Positions 16,804 through 28,383 of a stretch of DNA of 62,340 nt are shown here, in pieces. Positions within the stretch are counted from its first letter, which is position 1, and each line of letters opens with the position of its first letter. Source of the stretch: a candidate division Zixibacteria bacterium SM23_81 (lineage in GTDB: Bacteria; SM23-81); the NCBI GenBank assembly GCA_001304015.1, contig LJUY01000017.1, positions 1 through 62,340 on the forward strand. The letters are read 5' to 3'. The position numbers were made by a program, and so were the translations under genes. A model generated the notes under the pieces. That model saw nothing but the letters and a program-made list of their open reading frames with translations, was not told the origin of the DNA and did not search any database.

Positions 16804-16862
16804 ATGTTCGGCCCTGATTAGACCTGGCTCAGGCGCGGGTTTTTCTGAAAGGAGGAAAAGGA

Positions 16863-17495
16863 ATGTCCCAACGAGTAGTGGTCACTCTCTTGACGTTTTT
16901 ATTTTTGGCCTATTGTTCCACCGCCACGGCCGGATTTGCCGTGGGCCCGAACCTGTTTCTCTCGATGCCCCAAGAGGATTTTGCCAACGTCTCGGGAAAT
17001 GGGGGCGGAGTCGGGATAAAGTTCCTTTTCTCGCCCCCTGTGATGGTGGGCATCGGCGCGCGGGCTGATTTGGCCTTTGTGGTCTATGGTTCCGAGACCC
17101 GTAAGGGTGAAGTGGCTGGCATTCCGGTAGACGTTGAGACCCGCAACCAGTCCGTTCAATTTACCGTGGGACCCCAATTTCAAACGCCCATGGGCCCGGC
17201 GCGATTTTACGCAGCCCCCATGGCCGGCGTCTACAATTACAGCACCGAGGTGGAGATTGAGGGTACCGACATCGGCAAAACCGACTTCAGCACCACCAAG
17301 TTCGGCTGGAACTTCACCGGTGGAATGCTGGTGAAGGTCTATAGCAGTCCCCTGGGGAAGTTCGATTTGGACGTCGATTTGATGGCCAAGTACCACACCA
17401 TCAAAGACGCCGTCGAGACAGAAATCGATGGTCAGAAAGAGACGACCGACTCCAACGATATTACCCTCCATGCCGGAGTGCTATTCTCCTTCTAA
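16863..17495 (+). CDS. Outer-membrane beta-barrel protein
   Basis: A 210-residue protein with a signal peptide (about 1-23, ending TATAG) and then roughly eight amphipathic strands separated by glycine-rich turns (VGIGARADLAFVVYGSE, VQFTVGPQFQTPMGPARFYAAPMAGVYNYS), ending with phenylalanine (LHAGVLFSF), the usual outer-membrane insertion signal. It resembles the OmpW/porin-like small barrels. AAAGGAGG lies before ATG 16863 and a strong terminator follows. Transport substrate unknown. Confidence 0.8.
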   Translation: MSQRVVVTLLTFLFLAYCSTATAGFAVGPNLFLSMPQEDFANVSGNGGGVGIKFLFSPPVMVGIGARADLAFVVYGSETRKGEVAGIPVDVETRNQSVQFTVGPQFQTPMGPARFYAAPMAGVYNYSTEVEIEGTDIGKTDFSTTKFGWNFTGGMLVKVYSSPLGKFDLDVDLMAKYHTIKDAVETEIDGQKETTDSNDITLHAGVLFSF

Positions 17496-17520
17496 ATTGT
17501 ATGATGAATCGACGCTGGAG

Positions 17521-17553
17521 GCCCGAGATTCTCCCTGGATCTCGGGCTTTTTT
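17521..17553 (+). terminator. Rho-independent terminator
   Basis: GCCCGAGAT (17521-17529) pairs perfectly with ATCTCGGGC (17539-17547) across a 9-nt loop and is followed by six T. It ends the barrel gene unit and insulates the housekeeping operon that follows. Confidence 0.9.
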
Positions 17554-17616
17554 CTTAAGCACCGAAGATGCGGTTTTGCACAGCTCAATCTGCTTCCTCA
17601 AATCCCCAAATACCAC

Positions 17617-17645
17617 TTGACTTCATTCCTGGACAAGCCTACATT
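17617..17645 (+). promoter_or_regulatory. Sigma70-type promoter of the housekeeping gene run
   Basis: TTGACT (17617-17622), 17-nt spacer, TACATT (17640-17645). It is the only clear promoter I see before the co-directional run that begins at 17702. Confidence 0.6.
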
Positions 17646-17701
17646 GTTAGTAGGAAATTATTTCGACCTTCCCACGTTATGTTTTTTGGAGAGAACGTGT
17701 T

Positions 17702-18676
17702 ATGGCCAAAGGTGTGGGGTTGTTCTCCGGTGGGCTGGATAGTATTCTGGCCGTCAAGGTATTGCAGGACCAGGCAATTGAGGTCATCGGCGTGACCTTC
17801 TGTAGTCCCTTTTTCGGGGCCAAGGGAGCCAAAGAGGCTGCTCAGCGTATGAAGATGGATCACAGGATCGTGGACATTACCGGGGAGCACCTGGAGATGG
17901 TTCGCCATCCCAAACACGGTTATGGCCGCAATATGAATCCCTGTATCGACTGCCACGCCATGATGTTCCGAAAGGCTGGAGAGCTCATGGAACGGGAGGG
18001 AGCCGACTTCCTCTTTTCCGGAGAGGTCTTGGGGGAACGTCCCATGTCCCAGAACAGAGGTTCACTGGTAAGGGTGGCCCGAGAATCTGGCTACGAGCCG
18101 GTCATTCTCCGCCCTCTTTCGGCCAAGCTGTTGCCTGAGACCCAACCGGAACGGGAGGGTAAAGTGGATCGCCAGTGCCTTCTGGACTTGCGGGGACGGG
18201 GACGCAAAAGGCAGATGGAACTGGCGGCCCACTACGGCATCCCTAACTATCCGAACCCGGCCGGTGGCTGTCTCCTCACCGATGCGATCTTCTCCCGGCG
18301 CTTGAGAGATCTATTTCAACATAGTGATTCCGTGACTCCGCGAGAGGTAGAGCTGCTCAAGGTGGGCCGCCACCTGCGCCTGGACGATCGTTGTAAGATA
18401 GTGGTGGGGCGCAACCAAGGAGAAAACAAGAAACTAAGCGAGCTTCGAGTCCCGAACGATATGATCTTGGACGTGAAGGGGTATCCCAGCCCGCTGGCCC
18501 TCATCCCCGGTGGAGCACCGGAAACCTTGGTCCCATTGGCAGTAGCAATCCTGCTCCGGTATAGCGATGCTCCGGGGGATCAGACCGCTGTGGTCATCGC
18601 CAGAGATGCAAGGGGAGAGCGAGAGATCATCGCACGAGCCAGTAACCCAGAACAAACCGTGAGATTCCAGATCTGA
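17702..18676 (+). CDS. PP-loop ATPase, ThiI/MnmA-like tRNA sulfurtransferase family
   Basis: A 324-residue protein with the ATP-pyrophosphatase loop SGGLDS at residues 9-14 and a CxxC pair in NPCIDCHAMMF (about residue 80), both typical of enzymes that activate a tRNA uridine by adenylation for sulfur transfer. SGEVLGERPMSQ and NYPNPAGGCLLTD follow. The C-terminal third (from about residue 210) does not look like MnmA; recalled relatives carry an NFACT-R-like RNA-binding module there, which I infer rather than see. It is annotated in some genomes as a tRNA thiolation protein. The gene heads the operon, 16 nt before tilS, another tRNA-modifying PP-loop enzyme, which supports a tRNA role. Confidence 0.8.
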   Translation: MAKGVGLFSGGLDSILAVKVLQDQAIEVIGVTFCSPFFGAKGAKEAAQRMKMDHRIVDITGEHLEMVRHPKHGYGRNMNPCIDCHAMMFRKAGELMEREGADFLFSGEVLGERPMSQNRGSLVRVARESGYEPVILRPLSAKLLPETQPEREGKVDRQCLLDLRGRGRKRQMELAAHYGIPNYPNPAGGCLLTDAIFSRRLRDLFQHSDSVTPREVELLKVGRHLRLDDRCKIVVGRNQGENKKLSELRVPNDMILDVKGYPSPLALIPGGAPETLVPLAVAILLRYSDAPGDQTAVVIARDARGEREIIARASNPEQTVRFQI

Positions 18677-18691
18677 GCAGCGAGCGTTGAT

Positions 18692-20080
18692 ATGGACATC
18701 ATCCAGCAAGTACGAGAGACTATTGCGACGTATCAGATGATTGAGAAAGGGGATCGAGTGTTAGTGGCCGTCTCAGGCGGTCCAGACTCTGTGGCCTTGC
18801 TCCACCTCCTGTGGCGTCTGCGTGATACACTGGGCATCGACCTACACGTGGTCCATCTGGATCATGGGCTTCGCGGTCATAGCTCTCGACAGGACGCCCA
18901 ATACACCAGGCGACTGGCTCGACGGCTGGGTTTATCCTCTACCGTGCAGGGGATCCAATTTCTGACAGAGTCTCGGGGTAGCCTGGAGGAGGAGGCCCGA
19001 CTGGCTCGTTACGCCTTCTTCGAGCGGGTGGCCTCCATGGTGAAGGCCCGACGCATTGCCACTGGGCACAATGCCGACGATCAGGCAGAGACGGTGTTGA
19101 TGCGCATCCTTCGTGGTGCCGGATCCACAGGTTTGAGCGGGATTCCCCCCGTCAGGGGCCGGATCGTGCGACCTCTGATCCAAGTGAGACGTTGCCAAAT
19201 CGAGGAATATCTCCACAGGCGTCGTTTCCATCCGCGCCGAGATCACACCAACCAGCAGCTCCGATACCTGCGAAATCGGGTAAGGAATGAGTTGATTCCT
19301 CTGCTGGAGCGAAGATACAATCCTAAGATAGTGGAAATTCTCAATAGAATTGGCCAGCTGGAAAGCGAGGAGAACATCTATTTCCAGAAATTGTCCCAGG
19401 ATCTACTGGAAAGCCCGAGCAAAAAGGATTCCAATGGGAAAATTGTTCTTGATTTAGCCCTTTTTGCGGATTATTTTAACATTCAAGGAAAATTTCTGAT
19501 TAGAGAGCTTATCAGAAGGATAAAGGGAGATCTCCGGCGTATCAGCTTTAAGCATGTGGAACAGGTTTTTAACCTGGCTTGTAACGGACACGTCGGGTCT
19601 CGGATTCACCTTCCTGATGAGATAGTGGTAGAACGTGCCGCCAAGGCTCTTGTCTTCCGGAAGGGTTTGCCCCAACCTTTCTGTAAGTCCGTAGAGCTCC
19701 CCGGAAAAATCGAGTTTTCCGCTTTGGGGCTGGCCTTAAGGACGGAATTAGTGGTCAAAGGGCGAATTCCTTGGCCGCCTCGAGTGCGGGATCAGTTCGA
19801 GGCCTTCGTGGATTGGGCACGGCTACGCGGTCCCTTCCTATTGCGAAGCCGCCAACGGGGAGATCGATTTCATCCGCTTGGTATGAGCGGCACCCGTAAA
19901 CTTTCCGATTACCTCATCGATCGAAAGGTTCCCCGTATTCAGCGGGATGAAATTCCCCTATTAGTGGGCAGAGACGGAATCATATGGGTCATCGGACATG
20001 GCATCGCCAACCCCTTCAGGGTGACCGAGAAAACAAAATCAGTCCTATGGGCTCGGTGCTTTTTGGAGCGCAACCCATGA
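18692..20080 (+). CDS. tilS: tRNA(Ile)-lysidine synthase
   Basis: A 462-residue PP-loop enzyme that attaches lysine to C34 of the CAU-anticodon isoleucine tRNA so that it reads AUA. SGGPDSVALLHLL at residues 29-41 is the ATP loop; HLDHGLRG and ATGHNADDQAETVLMRILRGAG are family signatures; the C-terminal domain (from about 370) ends with FHPLGMSGTRKLSDYLIDRKVPR, the tRNA-binding TilS-C motif. Its last codon overlaps the ATG of hpt (ATGA), a pairing common in bacteria. Confidence 0.95.
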   Translation: MDIIQQVRETIATYQMIEKGDRVLVAVSGGPDSVALLHLLWRLRDTLGIDLHVVHLDHGLRGHSSRQDAQYTRRLARRLGLSSTVQGIQFLTESRGSLEEEARLARYAFFERVASMVKARRIATGHNADDQAETVLMRILRGAGSTGLSGIPPVRGRIVRPLIQVRRCQIEEYLHRRRFHPRRDHTNQQLRYLRNRVRNELIPLLERRYNPKIVEILNRIGQLESEENIYFQKLSQDLLESPSKKDSNGKIVLDLALFADYFNIQGKFLIRELIRRIKGDLRRISFKHVEQVFNLACNGHVGSRIHLPDEIVVERAAKALVFRKGLPQPFCKSVELPGKIEFSALGLALRTELVVKGRIPWPPRVRDQFEAFVDWARLRGPFLLRSRQRGDRFHPLGMSGTRKLSDYLIDRKVPRIQRDEIPLLVGRDGIIWVIGHGIANPFRVTEKTKSVLWARCFLERNP

Positions 20081-20598
20081 TATCCAAGTTGAAGGTGCTG
20101 ATCGCCGAGGAGCAGATTCAAAATAGGATCAAGAAGTTGGGGGCACAGATTTCTAAAGATTATCGGGGGATGGACCCTATTTTGGTCAGCATCCTGAAGG
20201 GGAGTTTCCTCCTTTTGTCCGATCTCATTCGTGGCATAGATATTCCTCATGAAGTGGACTTCATGGCCGTGTCCAGTTATAGCAATTCTCAGGACTCCAC
20301 AGGTGTCGTCCGTTTACTTCAGGACCTCAGCACCAACATCCACGGGCGCCATGTGCTGGTTGTTGAGGATATCGTTGACACCGGTCTCACCTGGCAGTAC
20401 ATTCGGGCCAACCTGTTAACTCGACACCCGGCCTCCTTAAAGATCTTGACGCTGTTGGATAAAAAGGAGCGTCGTCTGGTGGATGTGCCTCTGGATTACG
20501 TGGGATTCGTTATTCCGAACCAGTTCGTTGTCGGTTACGGCCTGGATTATGAAGGGAGAATGAGAAATTTGCCTTACATCGGGGTGCTGGAGGAGTGA
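20077..20598 (+). CDS. hpt: Hypoxanthine phosphoribosyltransferase
   Basis: A 173-residue purine salvage enzyme that converts hypoxanthine (or guanine) and PRPP to IMP (GMP). The PRPP-binding loop is VLVVEDIVDTGLT (about residues 90-102), preceded by ILKGSFLLLSDLIR and followed by the substrate segment VGYGLDYEGRMRNLPYIG. ATG 20077 overlaps the tilS stop, giving coupled translation; the frame is open upstream but only as an overlap with tilS. FtsH follows 28 nt later, as in many Gram-positive and FCB genomes (tilS-hpt-ftsH). Confidence 0.95.
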   Translation: MISKLKVLIAEEQIQNRIKKLGAQISKDYRGMDPILVSILKGSFLLLSDLIRGIDIPHEVDFMAVSSYSNSQDSTGVVRLLQDLSTNIHGRHVLVVEDIVDTGLTWQYIRANLLTRHPASLKILTLLDKKERRLVDVPLDYVGFVIPNQFVVGYGLDYEGRMRNLPYIGVLEE

Positions 20599-20626
20599 GT
20601 CTCCTTTTCGGAAAGGTTGAGGTGTG

Positions 20627-22714
20627 ATGAACGCGAGTAACCGAGATCAGGGGCGGTTTGACAGGGGACGTCCACCTACAGGTGGTCGAGACCAGGGACC
20701 ACCGCAGGGAGACTCACAGGGACCCGGTTGGCGAAGGACTTCTCGAACTCTGCTGTTTTGGATTCTTCTACTTCTCCTCTCCATATCCATCTTTCAGTTT
20801 TTCAACCGATCTCGTCGACAAGAGGTGACCATTACATATACTGAGTTCCGCCAGCAGCTGAACCAGGGCAATGTGAGCCAGGTGACCATCGTGGACAAGG
20901 ATATTCGCGGCGAACTCAAGGGTGTGGCCACAAAACTGGATAATGGAAAGGTTACCGAATTTGACAAGTTCTACGTGCACATTCCCTTTGAGATGCCAGA
21001 GCTCGTGAACGAGTTGGAGGCCCAGGAGGTGACCATCATTGCCGAACCGAGGACATTGAACTGGTTTAGCATTCTGCTCTCTGGGCTGCCTTGGATACTG
21101 CTGGTGGGCATCTGGCTGATCATCTTTCGTCAGATGCGCGGAGGACCAAAAGGAATCTTCTCCTTTGGAAAGAGCAAGGCCAAGCTATTGACCCAGGATA
21201 GGCCGAAGGTCACCTTCGCCGATGTGGCCGGAGCCGACGAGGCCAAACAGGAGCTTCAAGAGGTCATTGAGTTCCTCAGAGATCCGGGACGGTTTCAGAA
21301 ACTGGGAGGCAGGATCCCAAAGGGTGCCCTCCTTCTGGGGGCGCCGGGGACTGGCAAGACCCTGTTGGCTCGGGCCGTGGCCGGGGAGGCGGGGGTTCCC
21401 TTCTTCAGCATGAGCGGCTCAGATTTCGTGGAGATGTTCGTGGGCGTGGGAGCCTCCCGGGTTCGTGACCTTTTCGAGCAGGGCAAAAGGAGTGCCCCGT
21501 GCATCATCTTCATCGACGAGATTGACGCCGTGGGCCGTCACCGAGGCGCAGGTTTAGGCGGTGGTCACGACGAGCGGGAGCAGACGCTCAATCAGCTTCT
21601 TGTGGAGATGGACGGATTCGAGTCCAATGAGGGGGTCATCCTCTTGGCGGCCACCAACCGGCCTGATGTTCTGGACCCAGCGCTTTTGCGGCCCGGCCGA
21701 TTCGATCGGCAGATCATCGTGGACATTCCGGACGTCAAGGGCCGGGAGGGAATTTTAAGAGTTCACACACGTCGTATCCCCTTGGCCAGGGATGTGGATC
21801 TCTCCCTTTTGGCTCGTGGGAGTCCTGGCCTGTCTGGGGCCGACCTGGCCAACTTAGTCAATGAGGCTGCTCTGTTGGCGGCTCGAAAAGACCGCAGCAA
21901 GGTCACGATGAACGATTTCGAGGAGGCCAAAGACAGGGTCATGATGGGAGTGGAGCGTAGAAGCCTCATCCTCAGCGAAGATGAGAAAAAAAGCACCGCC
22001 TATCATGAGGCCGGGCATGCCCTGGTGGCCAAACTCATCCCTGGAGCCGAGCCGGTCCACAAGGTCACCATCATACCGCGGGGCCGCAGCTTGGGCGTCA
22101 CTCATCTGTTGCCCAAGGATGAGAAACACAGCTGGTCAAAGGAGTATCTGGAAAACCTCATTGCAGTTAAGCTTGGTGGAAGGGCAGCCGAGAAAATCGT
22201 GTTCGACCAGATGACCACAGGTGCGGGTGGGGACATCGAGGATGCCACCCGCTGGGCCAGGAGCATGGTGTGCGAATGGGGCATGAGTGAGAGGTTGGGA
22301 CCAGTGACCTTTGGGAAGAAAGAGGAGGAGATCTTTCTGGGGCGGGAGATCGCCAAACATCGGGACTACAGCGAAGAGACGGCTATTCTCATCGACGAGG
22401 AGGTCAAGCGCATCGTGGAAGCTCAGCAGCATCGAGCGGAAGCCATCCTTAGAGCCAACCTGAATAACTTGCATAGGTTGGCCAAGGCTCTGCTGGAAAG
22501 GGAAATCCTCGATGGTTCTGAGATCGACAAGATCCTGCGGTCAAAGAAACCACGTTCGAGACACTCCCGGAGAAGGCCACGCCGGAAAGAGAACGCCACC
22601 CCCACAAGGAAGACGACCGCTGGTCGTAAGGTTCCCTCCAGCTCATCGGAAACGGAACGGAAACAACGGGCATGGACAAAGCCGAAATCGAGGCTGCAGT
22701 CAAAAGACTCTTAA
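20627..22714 (+). CDS. ftsH: ATP-dependent zinc metalloprotease FtsH
   Basis: A 695-residue membrane AAA protease that extracts and degrades membrane and regulatory proteins. After a polar N terminus come one membrane helix (about 43-60), a periplasmic domain and a second helix (about 145-168). The AAA module has GAPGTGKT (about residue 240), [12 protein letters not shown] and the SRH region; the protease has the zinc site HEAGH (about 460). The last 60 residues are an unusual basic Ser/Lys/Arg tail ([13 protein letters not shown]), and its final 43 nt overlap the start of folE. The start at ATG 20627 is preferred over the adjacent GTG. Confidence 0.96.
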   Translation: MNASNRDQGRFDRGRPPTGGRDQGPPQGDSQGPGWRRTSRTLLFWILLLLLSISIFQFFNRSRRQEVTITYTEFRQQLNQGNVSQVTIVDKDIRGELKGVATKLDNGKVTEFDKFYVHIPFEMPELVNELEAQEVTIIAEPRTLNWFSILLSGLPWILLVGIWLIIFRQMRGGPKGIFSFGKSKAKLLTQDRPKVTFADVAGADEAKQELQEVIEFLRDPGRFQKLGGRIPKGALLLGAPGTGKTLLARAVAGEAGVPFFSMSGSDFVEMFVGVGASRVRDLFEQGKRSAPCIIFIDEIDAVGRHRGAGLGGGHDEREQTLNQLLVEMDGFESNEGVILLAATNRPDVLDPALLRPGRFDRQIIVDIPDVKGREGILRVHTRRIPLARDVDLSLLARGSPGLSGADLANLVNEAALLAARKDRSKVTMNDFEEAKDRVMMGVERRSLILSEDEKKSTAYHEAGHALVAKLIPGAEPVHKVTIIPRGRSLGVTHLLPKDEKHSWSKEYLENLIAVKLGGRAAEKIVFDQMTTGAGGDIEDATRWARSMVCEWGMSERLGPVTFGKKEEEIFLGREIAKHRDYSEETAILIDEEVKRIVEAQQHRAEAILRANLNNLHRLAKALLEREILDGSEIDKILRSKKPRSRHSRRRPRRKENATPTRKTTAGRKVPSSSSETERKQRAWTKPKSRLQSKDS

Positions 22715-23232
22715 AGGCCATAGGGGAAAATCCCCAGAGGGAAGGCTTGCGGAATACCCCCCGGAGGGTGGCCGAAATGTACCAGGAGATCTTCGGGGGG
22801 ATTTGTGCGGATCCTCGAAAGCAGCTGCAGGTGTTCTCAACCAAGAATCAAGACGAGATGATTCTGGTTCGCGATGTTCCCTTCTATTCCATCTGCGAAC
22901 ATCACCTCATGCCCTTCTTCGGGGTGGCACATGTGGCCTATATTCCAGACAACAATCGCATCACTGGTTTCAGCAGTCTTGTAAAAGTGTTGGAGGCCAT
23001 GGCAAAGCGTCCCCAGTTGCAGGAACGTTTGACCACGGAGGTGGCCGATACTATCATGGAGGTTCTGCAGCCTAAAGGCGTGTTGGTGGTCGTCGAGGCG
23101 GAACACCTGTGCATGACCATGAGGGGTGTGAAAAAACCTGGCTCTGTGACCACCACCTCGGCCATGCGTGGCGTCATGAGAAATGAAGCCACTCGAGCCG
23201 AGGCTTTTTTCCTGATCAAGGGGCACAAGTAA
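22672..23232 (+). CDS. folE: GTP cyclohydrolase I
   Basis: A 186-residue enzyme that opens GTP to 7,8-dihydroneopterin triphosphate, first step of folate synthesis. Zinc ligands are in [11 protein letters not shown] (about residues 74-84) and [10 protein letters not shown] (about 144-153); the substrate segment [24 protein letters not shown] is present. The ATG lies 43 nt inside the end of ftsH in another frame, with only a poor ribosome site, so translation may depend on ribosomes finishing ftsH. folP follows, completing a small folate pair. Confidence 0.95.
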   Translation: MDKAEIEAAVKRLLKAIGENPQREGLRNTPRRVAEMYQEIFGGICADPRKQLQVFSTKNQDEMILVRDVPFYSICEHHLMPFFGVAHVAYIPDNNRITGFSSLVKVLEAMAKRPQLQERLTTEVADTIMEVLQPKGVLVVVEAEHLCMTMRGVKKPGSVTTTSAMRGVMRNEATRAEAFFLIKGHK

Positions 23233-23259
23233 AGGCCTGCATACCGCCACGGGAGGATC

Positions 23260-24474
23260 ATGGCGCGCCCACACGTCAGGCTAGTGGACATCCGGGAGCT
23301 GTCCCAAGCCGCCAAGGAGCTGAAGCGCGTGGGTGCCAATGGCCGCTCGTGGGAGATTATGGCCCCCAAGGCCATTTTTAAAGTGCTCAAGGTCTCGGAT
23401 CTACCCTTTCCGGCGGCCACTGTGATCAAACAGGAGATGCTCGCTCTGGGAGCGGATGCGGCGGTGGCTCGAGGAGTGATCACGGCCCGGGTCAAACGCT
23501 CCGACGTCTTAATCATGGGCACAGTTGGCCAGCTGGAGAGGTTAGCGCACAAGATAGCGGCCCAACCCTTCGGCCTGGATCGGCTCTCTACGGAGATCCA
23601 GCGGGTCATTGCCGATCTAAGGAGTCCTCACCAGCGTCAGCTCCATTGTCGTGGAAAAGTTCTTTCCATCGGCCAGCGGCCCCTTATCATGGGTGTGCTC
23701 AATCTCACGCCCGATTCTTTTTCCGACGGCGGGCAGTTCAACGCGCTGGAGCGAGCTATCCCTCGTGCTCATGAGATGGTGGCTCAGGGGGCTGACATCA
23801 TCGATGTGGGTGGCGAATCCACCCGGCCCGGAGCTCAACCCATTCCTCTGGATGAAGAACTACGAAGGGTTATTCCCGTCGTGGAGCGATTGAGTGCCGA
23901 GTTGAAAGTACCTATATCCGTCGACACTTACAAAGCTGAGGTAGCCGATCGTGCTCTGAAGGCAGGGGTTCATATTGTGAATGATATCAGCGCACTGCGA
24001 TTCGACCAGCGGATGTCCCAGGTGGTGGCCGAAAACAAGGCAGCGCTGGTTTTGATGCACATGAAAGGAACCCCTCGCAATATGCAGCGCAATCCTCGTT
24101 ATGACGATGTTATGCAAGAGATTATCCAATTCTTGGCACAGCAACTGCAGAAGGCCGAGGAGGCCGGGATTTCCCGCAGCCGATTGATAGTGGACCCTGG
24201 GATCGGCTTCGGAAAGCGAGTGCAGGACAACCTGACCATCCTTAATCGTCTTGGCGAGCTTCACACTCTGGGTGTGCCGGTCTTGGTGGGCGTCTCGCGG
24301 AAGTCCTTCATCGGAAAGGTCCTCGATCTGCCGGTCGAGGATCGCCTGGAGGGCTCTGCAGCTGCAACAGCTCTTGCCGTGACCAGAGGTGCCCATATGC
24401 TTCGAGTGCACGATGTGAAGGAGATGAACCGCGTTGTTCAAATGGCCCACGCGATATCCGTAGCCATGGGATGA
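23260..24474 (+). CDS. folP: Dihydropteroate synthase with N-terminal extension
   Basis: A 404-residue protein. Residues from about 140 are the pterin-binding TIM barrel: MGVLNLTPDSFSDGG, DVGGESTRPGA, VDTYKAEVADRALKAG, HMKGTPRNMQ, DPGIGFGKR and VGVSRKSFIG, all diagnostic of the enzyme that joins p-aminobenzoate to the pterin. The first 135 residues (MAPKAIFKVLKVSDLP, QEMLALGADAAVARG) are an extra domain that I recall in long DHPS proteins of clostridia and others; its function is not known to me. GGAGG precedes ATG 23260. It follows folE by 27 nt. Confidence 0.94.
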   Translation: MARPHVRLVDIRELSQAAKELKRVGANGRSWEIMAPKAIFKVLKVSDLPFPAATVIKQEMLALGADAAVARGVITARVKRSDVLIMGTVGQLERLAHKIAAQPFGLDRLSTEIQRVIADLRSPHQRQLHCRGKVLSIGQRPLIMGVLNLTPDSFSDGGQFNALERAIPRAHEMVAQGADIIDVGGESTRPGAQPIPLDEELRRVIPVVERLSAELKVPISVDTYKAEVADRALKAGVHIVNDISALRFDQRMSQVVAENKAALVLMHMKGTPRNMQRNPRYDDVMQEIIQFLAQQLQKAEEAGISRSRLIVDPGIGFGKRVQDNLTILNRLGELHTLGVPVLVGVSRKSFIGKVLDLPVEDRLEGSAAATALAVTRGAHMLRVHDVKEMNRVVQMAHAISVAMG

Positions 24475-24484
24475 GGGTGACCAT

Positions 24485-26918
<2,434 letters not shown>

Positions 26919-28068
26919 CCGAGCAAATGCAGCTTGATCTGGAATCGTGGCAGCGCCTTAGCGCAGTGCCCGGAATCGGTCCGGTTCTCTTTAGGCAGCT
27001 GGTCAAACGTTTCGGATCTCCAGCGAAGGTGCTGGGGGCTTCGAGGGTAGAGCTCTGTTCTCTGCCAAACATCGATGAGAAGAGGGCACAGGCCATATTA
27101 GAGGCGGCTGGCCTGCCCCTGAAGGAGGGATGGTCAACCCTGCTGCAGCAGCTGGGGGTGACCATCCTGACTTATCGGGACTCAAATTATCCCGAGAAGT
27201 TGCTCACTACGTACGATTACCCCCCTCTGCTTTATGTCAAGGGTCAGCTGACGGCGGCCGATGAGCTGGCAGTTGCAGTGGTGGGTAGCCGACGCGCCAG
27301 TTCTTACGGCCAACGCGTCGCCGAGAAACTCGCTGCCGATCTTGCTTACCATGGGATTACCGTGGTAAGTGGCTTGGCACGAGGCATCGATTCCATGGCC
27401 CATAAAGGTGCCCTGGCAGCTGGGGGGCGCACCTTGGCCGTTTTGGGGTCAGGCATCGACATTATTTATCCGCCGGAACATCGTGTTCTTGGGGAGCAAA
27501 TTGCCCGTTGTGGGGCGCTCATTTCTGAGTTTCCCCTGGGGTCTGAGCCGGATGCTGGTCATTTCCCCAGAAGGAATCGTATCATCAGTGGGTTAAGTTT
27601 GGGTGTCGTAGTAGTGGAAGCCGGGCTCCGGAGCGGGGCTCTTCTCACTGCCCGCTTTGCTCTGGATCAGGGCCGAGAAGTGTTCGCTGTTCCTGGAAGT
27701 ATCGACGCACCTGGAAGCCAAGGTACGCACTGTCTCATCCAGGAAGGTGCTAAGCTCGTTCAGAAGGTAGAGGACATCTTAGAGGAGCTTCCCGTATCTG
27801 GGAAGGTTGTGGATGTGAAGTCACCTGCCCAGTCGATGACCGATCTCTCCGCTGAAGAGGGAAAGCTCCTGGCATTGGTGACGGATCAGCCGGTCCCGGT
27901 GGACAATCTCATTGCTCAATCAGGTTACCAGGCCTCGGAGACTCTGTCTTTGTTGCTTTCTCTGGAGATGAAAGGTCTGGTCCAGCAACTTTCTGGCAAG
28001 AGGTTTGTTAGGAGGTAGTCCCCCACTCGGGTCAGGTAAGCTCATGCTCTTTTCACGAGATAGCCTGG

Positions 28069-28335
28069 ATGATTAAAAAGACCATCATCGTTCAAAATAA
28101 GTTGGGCTTACATGCGCGCCCGGCCGCGATGGTGGTCGGCGAGGCCAGTCGCTTTGGCTCGGAAATTCATCTCAATAAAGATGGGTTGGAAGTGAACGCC
28201 AAGAGCATCATGGGTGTGATGATGTTGGCGGCGGAGATGGGCAGTCAGATTATCATCACCGCCAATGGGGAGGATGAGAAGCTGGCCATCCAGGCTTTAG
28301 AGATCCTCTTTGCCTCCAAATTCGATGAGGAATAA
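28069..28335 (+). CDS. ptsH: Phosphocarrier protein HPr
   Basis: An 88-residue HPr. His15 in LGLHARPAAMVV is the phosphate-carrying residue, and Ser46 in NAKSIMGVMML is the position phosphorylated by HPr kinase in organisms that have it. It receives phosphate from Enzyme I, encoded 48 nt downstream. No sugar-specific EII component is in the window, so the pair may serve regulation rather than sugar import (inference). No strong ribosome site precedes ATG 28069. Confidence 0.94.
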   Translation: MIKKTIIVQNKLGLHARPAAMVVGEASRFGSEIHLNKDGLEVNAKSIMGVMMLAAEMGSQIIITANGEDEKLAIQALEILFASKFDEE

Positions 28336-28383
28336 TACGATCCCCCAAATGGGCAGAAGATTTCCAGAAGTACGGAGGAGAGA

